Positions 1-5,970 of a stretch of 6,778 nt of DNA are shown one piece after another. Source of the stretch: Chitinivibrionia bacterium (lineage in GTDB: Bacteria; Krumholzibacteriota; Krumholzibacteriia; WVZY01); contig JACQXT010000057.1 in the NCBI GenBank assembly GCA_016208665.1, positions 1 through 6,778 of the forward strand, written 5' to 3'. Made by a program: the position numbers and the translations under genes. Below the pieces are notes generated by a model, which saw only the letters and a list, made by a program, of their open reading frames with translations, was not told the origin of the DNA and did no database searches. How positions within the stretch are numbered: position 1 is the stretch's first letter; every line of letters begins with the position of its first letter.

Positions 1-2260
1 TCAGGGAAAGCATGAATTCCGCCGTCTCGCCTGCATCGATGGAGCCGTTGCTGTTGCCGAATGTTCCGTTCAGCTGATCGTCGTCCACCGAGAGATACGC
101 ATAATTAATGTAGGGATCGGAGGACGGGTTGACGGTGATGGAGCTTTGGTGCCGCGCGTGGTTTCGTCCGGTCACGACGACGCTCACCGCGCCCGGTTTC
201 TCGCATATGAAATCGAACGTGGCGACTCCCAATGCGTCCGTCGATCCGTAGACATAGTCGTCCGTCCCCTTGTAGAGGCAGACGTACGCCGAATCGACCG
301 GCGAGCCGCCGGCGGTCACCGTGACCTGGATCGTATTCTGCCCGAGACCGACGCCGGCGACGTGGGACACGGAAAGCGTATCCACGGGACCGGTCCAGAT
401 CGCAAGTTCGGGATCGGAGAGAATGACGTAGATGAAGTGGGTCCATTCATCGATGTTATCCCCGGCTTCTGCGGACGGGGTGCGCGGAAGCCTGGAGCGA
501 GCGAACGTCTCTCCGACATGAACGACATCATGGTTGTACAGCAGATCGAAAAATTCGTTCATGTAGTAGGAGGAAGCGCTCGGATACGCGCTCCTGCTAG
601 CGCCTATGATCGATACTCCGCCGCCGGACGGATTCTTCAGGAAGTGTTCTCCCAGACAGTAGTAATCGAAGGCGGCGGCGGTGCAATTGAGCATGTAGAG
701 CAGGAAATACCGGTCGGTGTTCGTGAGCGCATCGGCGTCGGTGCTGAGGAAGCTCGCGTCGCCGACCGACAGATTGAAGCGGAATCCATGGCCGATATGA
801 TTGATGACCCCGACCCCGGCATTCATCGAATCGATCGTCGCCTGGCGCGTCTCGGGGACCGAGCCGGGGTAGATTTCCCATGTTTCGTAGGAACGGGTGA
901 CGTCGAGAGGCTTTCCTTCCATCGTACTGGTATATATATACTCGCTGTAATCCGCGCCGTTGGAACTGATCGATTGCCCCGGTTCCCAGTCGACGGGAAA
1001 CAGCACTTCGGCAAGCATCAGGACTTTGTTCAGGTAATCCCTATCATAGGGTGTCGCATAGCTGATGACCTTGTCGACCACGTCCGCAACTTCCGAAGCC
1101 TTCGATGCGGTTATTCTGCCTGCATAGACCTCCGCATACAAATCGGGATTGTCCATCTCGGCGTAGTAGAATCCCTCGCCCCACAAGCTGTTGTGGTTAT
1201 CGTTCCATGATCCGTCGAGACAGGCGAAGTAGAGGTCGGTCGGTACTTTCGTGCCGTTGTTATAGAATCTGCTGTACGCAAGTCTCGTCGGAATGACATC
1301 CGTGTCTCCGCCCAGGAGAACCCATTTGATTCCCCATTGCTCGTACGCATCGCGAATGAACAGTCTGATGGTCTCGGCCAGGTCGACACCGTGGCGGGAA
1401 TTCTGTTCGATCCACTCGACGGTCCGCACAACGGCGGGAACACCCTGCTTCGTCTTCCAGTCCGCGAGGCGCTGAAACTCGGCGGATAGCGCGTTCGTGG
1501 TGATGATGAGATAATCGACAGGACTCCCCTCGAGCGACGGTATGGACGATGGCTGGAACCCGCCTCTGTTCCTCGGCACCGTAACCTGATCGAAGCGGTA
1601 GGCATCCGCAGCCTCGGGATTGGCTGCCAGAGACGCAAGAATGCCGCGAACGTCTTCCTGAAAACCTTCCCTGAAACGCATGTGGGAGGCCGGGCGGACG
1701 GCGGTCGCAGCGGCTGTTTTGACATGCAAGGTGATTTCCTCGCTCAGGCGCACCGAGCCGTTCTCGTACCGGAGCGGCGACACCGCAAAGCTGGCTATCG
1801 AGAAGCCATGCAGCGAGCCCGTGCCGAGGTACGTCACGGGAACCTTCGGGAACGCCGATCCCGCTTCGGCGGCGGCGAAGAGGGCTTTGCCCTTCCCCTG
1901 GATGCCGTCCTCCGCGATGGACGGAGGATTCAGCTCCAGTTGCGCATTCTCGGCGATTATGGCGTCGCCGTTCATCACGAAGTCAACCGCGTCGAACGCT
2001 TCTCCCTGGGGGAGAATCACGTTCAGGATCGTTACGGGCAGCGATGGAGCGTTTTCATCAAGAATCAAGAAGTAGCTCTTTTGATCCACGGAGACTTCCG
2101 TTCTGCCTTCGTGGTTTTTCACGATCACCAGGTCCCGCGGCAAGGAAACTGTAAACGTGAGATTGCCCGCGTCGGCTTCAGCGGGCATCAAGAGCATCGC
2201 CATGAGAGCAATACCGAGTAACCCCGCCTCGAAAGGAATTGAAATGAACTTCCGCGCCAT
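1..2260 (-). CDS. Secreted gingipain-type C25 cysteine peptidase (C-terminus beyond the left edge)
   Basis: Seen: 753 codons are open from ATG 2260 to the left edge with no stop, so the 3' end is missing. The start is fixed by AAGGAGG (2266-2272) five bases upstream. Residues 1-31 form a signal peptide (R3, K4, hydrophobic core, AxA site A29-D30-A31). Residues about 32-215 resemble the beta-rich propeptide of C25 enzymes. The peptidase domain spans about 248-622: it opens VDYLIITT, has LLGGD ending at D319 and an AGR motif with R382, the catalytic histidine in NHIGHG (H491), the catalytic cysteine in MLNCTAAAF (C526) and the closing LSDPELAIW (W622). The His-Cys spacing of 35 is close to that of gingipains. 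An Ig-like C25 C-terminal domain follows (about 624-715), then the start of another beta domain with an NSNGSIDAGET motif. Family knowledge: these enzymes are exported cysteine endopeptidases. Whether a type IX secretion C-terminal domain or a FlgD-like tail exists lies outside the window. Substrate specificity cannot be read from the sequence. It appears separately transcribed from 2441-2469. Confidence 0.95.
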   Translation of the reverse strand, partial: MARKFISIPFEAGLLGIALMAMLLMPAEADAGNLTFTVSLPRDLVIVKNHEGRTEVSVDQKSYFLILDENAPSLPVTILNVILPQGEAFDAVDFVMNGDAIIAENAQLELNPPSIAEDGIQGKGKALFAAAEAGSAFPKVPVTYLGTGSLHGFSIASFAVSPLRYENGSVRLSEEITLHVKTAAATAVRPASHMRFREGFQEDVRGILASLAANPEAADAYRFDQVTVPRNRGGFQPSSIPSLEGSPVDYLIITTNALSAEFQRLADWKTKQGVPAVVRTVEWIEQNSRHGVDLAETIRLFIRDAYEQWGIKWVLLGGDTDVIPTRLAYSRFYNNGTKVPTDLYFACLDGSWNDNHNSLWGEGFYYAEMDNPDLYAEVYAGRITASKASEVADVVDKVISYATPYDRDYLNKVLMLAEVLFPVDWEPGQSISSNGADYSEYIYTSTMEGKPLDVTRSYETWEIYPGSVPETRQATIDSMNAGVGVINHIGHGFRFNLSVGDASFLSTDADALTNTDRYFLLYMLNCTAAAFDYYCLGEHFLKNPSGGGVSIIGASRSAYPSASSYYMNEFFDLLYNHDVVHVGETFARSRLPRTPSAEAGDNIDEWTHFIYVILSDPELAIWTGPVDTLSVSHVAGVGLGQNTIQVTVTAGGSPVDSAYVCLYKGTDDYVYGSTDALGVATFDFICEKPGAVSVVVTGRNHARHQSSITVNPSSDPYINYAYLSVDDDQLNGTFGNSNGSIDAGETAEFMLSL

Positions 2261-2265
2261 CGGTG

Positions 2266-2272
2266 CCTCCTT
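2266..2272 (-). promoter_or_regulatory. Ribosome binding site of the C25 peptidase gene
   Basis: AAGGAGG on the minus strand, a full match to the Shine-Dalgarno core, ends five bases before ATG 2260. It decides the start of the C25 peptidase. Confidence 0.9.
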
Positions 2273-2434
2273 AACGGTAGGTGGAAGGTTGCTTTCCAAA
2301 TATGAAGAGTCTCAGAAAATAAAACAAATGAGGGCAGCGCACAGATGTTATGCCCGTCTGTAGCAAAAATGGATGGTTGTGTTCTCCCTTACTGATGCAT
2401 TGAAAGAACAATCACGGATGAACCGGCAACTACA
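2273..2434 (-). other. AT-rich 5' leader of the C25 peptidase gene
   Basis: If the promoter at 2441-2469 is correct, transcription starts near 2434 and leaves an untranslated leader of about 170 bases. The base composition is clearly more AT-rich than the flanking genes, and no credible ORF is present. Two small inverted repeats are visible: TGGAA/TTCCA with a 7-base loop (2282-2298), ten bases from the ribosome binding site, and ACAGA/TCTGT (2341-2361). I do not recognise a known riboswitch. The hairpins are too short to claim regulation. Confidence 0.45.
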
Positions 2435-2440
2435 GATATA

Positions 2441-2469
2441 ATTATAAGCCAAAATATGAGTTAAGTCAA
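2441..2469 (-). promoter_or_regulatory. Near-consensus sigma70-type promoter for the C25 peptidase
   Basis: On the minus strand: -35 TTGACT (2464-2469, 5 of 6 matches to TTGACA), a 17-base spacer and -10 TATAAT (2441-2446, 6 of 6). The predicted start is near 2434. It sits in an AT-rich gap in the correct orientation and is the strongest promoter-like sequence in the window. The TGA stop of the ClpB-like remnant (2466-2468) falls within the -35 hexamer. Confidence 0.75.
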
Positions 2470-2633
2470 GAAACTATTGAGCCTCCGGAAAGATTATCGA
2501 GATTCGACCGCGCGGATCCGCCTGAGGATGACTCGAGCTTGAAGTCATTTCCTTCCTTGACGATCCGAACCGTATCTCGGTCCTTGACCGTCCCGGGAAG
2601 GAGCGCCCCTGCGATCAGGTTCTCCGGAATACA
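2466..2633 (-). pseudogene. Remnant resembling the C-terminal end of a ClpB/Hsp100 chaperone
   Basis: Seen: a 55-codon frame lies between two TGA codons (upstream TGA 2634-2636, final TGA 2466-2468). It has no ATG, GTG or TTG start and no ribosome binding site, yet its codons are GC-ending like those of real genes nearby. Residues 5-24 read ENLIAGALLPGTVKDRDTVR and are followed by IVKEGNDFKLE. From memory, the last segment of E. coli ClpB ([20 protein letters not shown]) aligns without gaps, sharing E-N, A, L, G, R and the hydrophobic positions. A Gly/Ser-rich tail follows. Nothing ClpB-like is visible upstream, where the zinc-protease lipoprotein gene ends only 29 bases away (stop at 2663). 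Inference: this is the 3' scar of a chaperone gene lost by rearrangement. It could instead be chance. Translation is unlikely. Confidence 0.4.
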
Positions 2634-2662
2634 TCAGGAACGGCACACATTCCAATCGAATG

Positions 2663-4465
2663 CTAATCGAACAAGTGGTTGTCGATATTCTCGCCCCGCG
2701 GGAGGGTATAGAGGGCGGAGAGAACATGGAGTTCATCAATCGTAGGCAGCTCCACCTGAGCCGAAATGCCTCCGATCATGAGATGGTTTGGATTTGAGCT
2801 GTGCTTGAGCAGAAGCGCATGCCCGAATTCATGCCGCATGACCCGTCGGTTGAAGGCGATTGTTTCCGGAGTGTACTTCTTGATGAGGTGCACCACCGAT
2901 TTCATGGGGTACATGTCCATCGTCCACTGGGATATTTCGTGCATTTCATATCCGCCGTTAAAATCGGTATCCTCATACACTACGGTAACGCCGACATCGG
3001 GGGGGCTCGCAACCCTTTCGAACAGGTTCAGGCCGGAAAGGCTTTCCCAGTCGCCGAGGGCGGCCAGGACTTCGGCTTCATAGTCGATGCCGCCGTACAC
3101 GCCTTTCGGCACATAGATGTTGATGGGCAACGCCCACCGCCGGATGGTATTTCCAAACGGATTGCCTTCGGTATCGGTCATTCTCATGAAGAACGACAGG
3201 AACGACGGGTAGTACGCTCCCGAAGGATCCGTTTCGAGCACCGCATTCGGTATTACCCATAATGTTATAAAGGATTTGTTGATAACGACGTGGTACCTTC
3301 GAAGGTCGAAGTATTCCCCGTATTCGCCCGCGGCCGTCTCGTCCCTCACGTTGAGGTACCCGCTGAATTGAGGCAGTTCCGTGAATGCAAACATGCCGTC
3401 CACATCGGTCATTTCTGTGGAAGAGGCAATGTTGACGGAGATGCCGGGAACCGGGCCGCCGGTAAGGGCGTTCTTGACGACTCCGTAGGTCTCCATTCCC
3501 TTTACCGTCGCGCCTGGAGAATCTCCAAGCGGCGATAAGTTGCCGAATTCATCTTTGGCTCTGACTGCGATGTACACGTAGTTCGTCGGTATGAGACCTC
3601 TGATGGTGGCTCGCATGACCTCTCCCGCCGGAAGCGGCAGCGGTTCGCCCGGCCGGTCATTCGCCCGTGCCCAGGTCCCTTCGTCCCTGATCGGAGTGGA
3701 GCTGGTTCGAATTTGGTACTGCGCCGGAAGCCCGTCCATGCTGTCGTCCCCGACCGCAACCCATTCAATATGGACTTCGCCGGCGTCCTCGCCCGTCCTG
3801 AACAGGAGAATGGGTACAGGCGCCGGCAGCACCGAGTCCGGGATCGCAGTGACTTGAACCGTCCAGATCACCGAAGGTGAATAGCGCTCTCCGTCATGGG
3901 CTCTCCCGCGCACGAGGAGTTCCCCGACTGAAGTCGTTTCATAGTTGAATTGGCGTGCGCGGGAAACGACAACATCGCCGACGGTGTATTCATATGAAAC
4001 AGGAAGCCCTTCCGGATCATAAGCGGTCATACTGAAGCCGATCGAACTTCCCACGATATACGACGGGGAGAGGTTATCCGGCTCGTAGTTGGTGATCACG
4101 GGGGGAATATTCACGGGCGCAACGCGGTTGATCTGCCAGGCGATTCGTTCCGTTTGGATGCCGTCGCTGACCACACAGCCGATATTGGCGGGACCTGTTT
4201 CGTCGACGACATAGACCCAATCCTGAGAGGCGCAGGCAATGCTGTCGCCGATGAGAAACCGGTACGTCAACGCTCTGTTCTCTGGATCGAACGCTTTTAC
4301 GGAAAACGTGAGCGTATCTCCAAGAAGGGCAATCAGACTGTGAGTCAACGGCTTGTAAGTTCGAATGACGGGCGGCCGGTCAAGGGCCGTTGGCGACTCT
4401 TTGTCGCAGGAGAGAGCCGGGACGAGACACAGGAGCAGCACCGCAATAACTATCCATGTTTTCAT
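2663..4465 (-). CDS. Lipoprotein with Ig/Fn3-like domains and a C-terminal metzincin-like zinc protease
   Basis: A 600-residue protein. Residues 1-19 are a hydrophobic signal ending PALS before Cys20, which suggests a lipoprotein; Ala at -3 makes the lipobox imperfect. Two Ig-like/PKD-type domains follow (about 31-115 and 121-206, each opening PPVI), then an Fn3-like domain (about 212-322) and a carboxypeptidase-regulatory-like domain (about 326-376, with TDVDGMFAF). The catalytic domain is at about 445-591. Its zinc motif HEFGHALLLKH gives ligands H545, H549 and H555 with general base E546, and Met563 in HLMIGG is a likely Met-turn. The usual metzincin Gly at the eighth motif position is Leu. 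Family knowledge: such enzymes are zinc endopeptidases, here probably anchored in the envelope and facing outward. The start at 4465 is preferred over an in-frame ATG at 4528 because it gives a clean signal peptide with AAGG eight bases upstream, while the longer form would run through a promoter candidate. It is followed by the ClpB-like remnant; no terminator is seen. Confidence 0.85.
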   Translation of the reverse strand: MKTWIVIAVLLLCLVPALSCDKESPTALDRPPVIRTYKPLTHSLIALLGDTLTFSVKAFDPENRALTYRFLIGDSIACASQDWVYVVDETGPANIGCVVSDGIQTERIAWQINRVAPVNIPPVITNYEPDNLSPSYIVGSSIGFSMTAYDPEGLPVSYEYTVGDVVVSRARQFNYETTSVGELLVRGRAHDGERYSPSVIWTVQVTAIPDSVLPAPVPILLFRTGEDAGEVHIEWVAVGDDSMDGLPAQYQIRTSSTPIRDEGTWARANDRPGEPLPLPAGEVMRATIRGLIPTNYVYIAVRAKDEFGNLSPLGDSPGATVKGMETYGVVKNALTGGPVPGISVNIASSTEMTDVDGMFAFTELPQFSGYLNVRDETAAGEYGEYFDLRRYHVVINKSFITLWVIPNAVLETDPSGAYYPSFLSFFMRMTDTEGNPFGNTIRRWALPINIYVPKGVYGGIDYEAEVLAALGDWESLSGLNLFERVASPPDVGVTVVYEDTDFNGGYEMHEISQWTMDMYPMKSVVHLIKKYTPETIAFNRRVMRHEFGHALLLKHSSNPNHLMIGGISAQVELPTIDELHVLSALYTLPRGENIDNHLFD

Positions 4466-4517
4466 GAGATATGCCTTTTTTTGCGCGGTGGGGTTCGCAG
4501 CCTTACTCCCTGCCTGA

Positions 4518-4546
4518 AAAATAAGCATTCAATGCGTCTTGCACAA
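4518..4546 (-). promoter_or_regulatory. Weak promoter candidate for the lipoprotein protease
   Basis: On the minus strand: TTGTGC (4541-4546, 4 of 6 to TTGACA), a 17-base spacer and TATTTT (4518-4523, 4 of 6 to TATAAT). It lies just after the stop of the small gene at 4556 and would give a leader of about 45 bases before ATG 4465. The four-base inverted repeat GCAT/ATGC followed by TTATTTTT in the same place is too short to be a convincing terminator, so read-through from the upstream cluster is also possible. Confidence 0.35.
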
Positions 4547-4555
4547 GCGAAATAA

Positions 4556-4912
4556 TCAGGCCGGAGTACGCGGCCGGAGGGGCCGCATCCGGCTCGAAGA
4601 GAACATTCGCAGAAAGTGGCGGATCGACATGTCGAGGGCATCCAGGCAGGCTTCCTCATCCCGCACCCTGATCTCCCAGCCCGAATAGTCCCCGATTTGG
4701 ACATGCATGAGCTCCCGATAGGGAACGACTCTGCAGAGCACCGCATCCTTGAACATCATCCTGATCTCGAGATCGCCCGCCTGCATCCTGATATCCTGGT
4801 GCATCGAGGCGACGTTCCGGATAAAACCGAGAAAGAGCTCCCTCAGGCGTCCGTCGGACATGGTGTCAGCCAGATTGGAGACCTGCGGCGGGTCCGGATG
4901 GGGCAGGTGCAC
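4556..4912 (-). CDS. Small conserved-looking protein of unknown function, third gene of the ParA cluster
   Basis: 118 residues from a GTG start at 4912. I do not recognise the family. The core (about 22-104) alternates amphipathic helix and strand: LRELFLGFIRNVASMH, LEIRMMF, VLCRVVPYRELMHVQIG, WEIRVRD, then a helix ending IRHFLRMF. It looks like a compact soluble domain with no signal peptide, membrane segment or cysteine cluster. The GTG start is supported by AGGAAGG (4919-4925) six bases upstream and means a 47-base overlap with the preceding gene. An alternative ATG at 4861 (101 residues) lies four bases after the preceding stop but has no visible ribosome binding site. The overlap implies translational coupling with the 275-residue protein and hence a shared role, perhaps as its partner. 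The last 14 residues are basic and low-complexity. Confidence 0.75.
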   Translation of the reverse strand: MHLPHPDPPQVSNLADTMSDGRLRELFLGFIRNVASMHQDIRMQAGDLEIRMMFKDAVLCRVVPYRELMHVQIGDYSGWEIRVRDEEACLDALDMSIRHFLRMFSSSRMRPLRPRTPA

Positions 4913-5693
4913 GATTCACCTTCCTTCTCGCGTTCAAGCGCATCTTGAAAGCCAGGCCGTCGACCAGCGAATAGTATCTTCCGGCGAGAATCGAATGAGG
5001 ATCCCGGCATACGGCGGGAATCCTGTCCGTCGCGCTCGATTTCCAGCCGGTTACGGTGCCTATGCGTTCGGGGAACCATCCGTCTCCTGTCCATTCCACC
5101 CCGATGTTGTAACAGGGCGCGTTCCGCAGGCGGGGCGAGACTTCCTCCCGAAGACCGGCAGCCGCGCTATTCGCCGCCTGCAGGAGCACGAAAAGGGTAT
5201 TCTCGACCGGCTGTTTTCTCAGCTCCGCAAGAGATGCATAGAACCGCTCGCGGCGCTCCAGCGGAGGAATATGAACGACATCGAGAATCGATCGAGGCAA
5301 AGGAGAATCCGGTTTGGCGCGACAAGCTAATGTAAAGACAACTGTTACGCCGGCCAAGGCCGGATGAGTCTCGCCGTCTTCCATTGTCTGCCGGCGGAGA
5401 TACACCTGGGGCGGGAGCCCGAAAAAGTAGCCCGCATTCGGTAGAAGGCCGCTCACATCGAACAGGCGCACTTCGAGCGGAGGATCCGAGCGAGCGCCGC
5501 CCAGCGCGAACGCCGCAGCGATATTGGCGGCGTGAACCGCCGGAAGGCAGTCCCGGGATTCGCCGCACAGCACGATCCGGCCGTGCGTCGCAGGAACGGA
5601 GCTCTGCACGCGGGACAGGTAGAGATGCGCTATATCTCGAATATGCCTCGGTCTCGTCGACTCGCTCATGGCTGGGCGCCGCTTCGGATTCAT
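4866..5693 (-). CDS. ParA/MinD-fold-like protein with no recognisable P-loop (probable pseudo-ATPase)
   Basis: 275 residues. ATG 5693 lies one base after the stop of the CBM reading frame (TAG, C, ATG), so translation is probably coupled. ATG 5669 (giving MSESTRPRHIRDIAHLYLSR) is an alternative; neither has a clear ribosome binding site. After a basic N-terminus and a helix (RHIRDIAHLYLSR, residues 16-28) comes a strand and loop, GRIVLCGESRDCL (38-50). This is followed by a helix HAANIAAAFALGG (54-66), then VRLFDVSGLLPNAGYFFGLPP (75-95). This order mimics the start of a MinD/ParA protein: strand, P-loop, NLA helix, then VLLxDADLGLPNxxxLLGL. The GKT/S of a Walker A motif is absent, being replaced by SRDCL. 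Inference: a non-hydrolysing paralogue or partner of the ATPase encoded just upstream. The C-terminal tail from about 254 is rich in Arg, Ala and Pro and looks disordered. The fold call is by eye only; existence of the gene is much surer than its function. Confidence 0.75.
   Translation of the reverse strand: MNPKRRPAMSESTRPRHIRDIAHLYLSRVQSSVPATHGRIVLCGESRDCLPAVHAANIAAAFALGGARSDPPLEVRLFDVSGLLPNAGYFFGLPPQVYLRRQTMEDGETHPALAGVTVVFTLACRAKPDSPLPRSILDVVHIPPLERRERFYASLAELRKQPVENTLFVLLQAANSAAAGLREEVSPRLRNAPCYNIGVEWTGDGWFPERIGTVTGWKSSATDRIPAVCRDPHSILAGRYYSLVDGLAFKMRLNARRKVNRAPAPSGPAAGLQSG
4916..4926 (-). promoter_or_regulatory. Ribosome binding site supporting the GTG start at 4912
   Basis: AAGGAAGGTGA on the minus strand lies immediately before GTG 4912 and inside the 3' end of the upstream gene. 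AGGAAGG with a six-base spacer, or AGGTGA with a three-base spacer, can pair with 16S rRNA. No comparable sequence precedes the alternative ATG at 4861. Confidence 0.55.
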
Positions 5694-5694
5694 G

Positions 5695-5970
5695 CTATAC
5701 GATCAGGAGCGAGTTCTCCTGTCCGAACTCGTTCCGTATGTAGTCCTTGTTGTTCGGGTCCCTGATCCACCTTCCATCCACGATGAAACGATACTCGTAC
5801 TCGCCCGAGTCGATGTTCAAAACCGTCTTCCACAGGCCGTCGGCGGCATCCTTCTCCATGGGAACGCCGTCACGCGACCAGTTGGTGAACTCGCCGGTAA
5901 CCGCAACGGATTCGGCATGCGGAGCTTCGAGAAAAAACAGGACGCCGTCGGTGGAACTTCTCCACCTCAT
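5695..5970 (-). CDS. AMPK1_CBM/CBM48 glycogen-binding domain, out of frame with the upstream ParA gene
   Basis: Read from ATG 5970 this frame gives 91 residues; the domain proper starts at about residue 8 (base 5949). It is a complete AMPK-beta-type carbohydrate-binding module: VLFFLEAPHAESVAVTGEF, TNW (W31), LWKTVLNIDSGEYEYRF (R61), VDGRW (W68), RDPNN, and a final FGQENSLLIV (N86). By memory of AMPK beta1, W31, R61, W68 and N86 match the sugar contacts W100, K126, W133 and N150. The binding surface therefore looks intact. The frame differs from that of the ParA gene. Either the domain was once the C-terminal part of one ParA-CBM protein broken by an indel or deletion near 5950-5966, or it is now made as a separate small protein from ATG 5970, which has AGGGG eight bases upstream and overlaps the ParA reading frame by about 100 bases. 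The stop is one base before the next gene's ATG. Confidence 0.8.
   Translation of the reverse strand: MRWRSSTDGVLFFLEAPHAESVAVTGEFTNWSRDGVPMEKDAADGLWKTVLNIDSGEYEYRFIVDGRWIRDPNNKDYIRNEFGQENSLLIV

Noticed and set aside
146..1210. 354-codon open frame on the plus strand
   Set aside because: It is antisense to the C25 peptidase domain, which has clear catalytic motifs. Its product is Arg/Val/Gly-rich with no family pattern and no ribosome binding site; GC-ending codons on the true strand create such frames.
1111..1725. 204-codon minus-strand frame
   Set aside because: Runs within the C25 gene in another frame. The product is Arg/Ser-rich, while the long frame contains the conserved C25 motifs.
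1682..2221. 179-codon plus-strand open frame
   Set aside because: Antisense to the propeptide region of the C25 peptidase and of shadow composition.
4466..4528. 21-residue N-terminal extension of the lipoprotein from ATG 4528
   Set aside because: It would bury the signal peptide behind a polar stretch and cross the promoter candidate. ATG 4465 has a ribosome binding site and a clean signal sequence.
4522..4534. Terminator after the small gene at 4556
   Set aside because: The GCAT/ATGC stem is only four pairs with an interrupted T-tract.
5167..5568. 133-codon minus-strand frame
   Set aside because: Alternative frame of the 275-residue gene; Arg/Ser/Gly-rich, no start signal, no recognisable motif.
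5930..5946. Programmed frameshift at the T6 run before the CBM
   Set aside because: CBM-like sequence (DGVLFF) already reads in the new frame upstream of the T6 run, so the break lies before it. The missing ParA C-terminus is also not explained by slippage.
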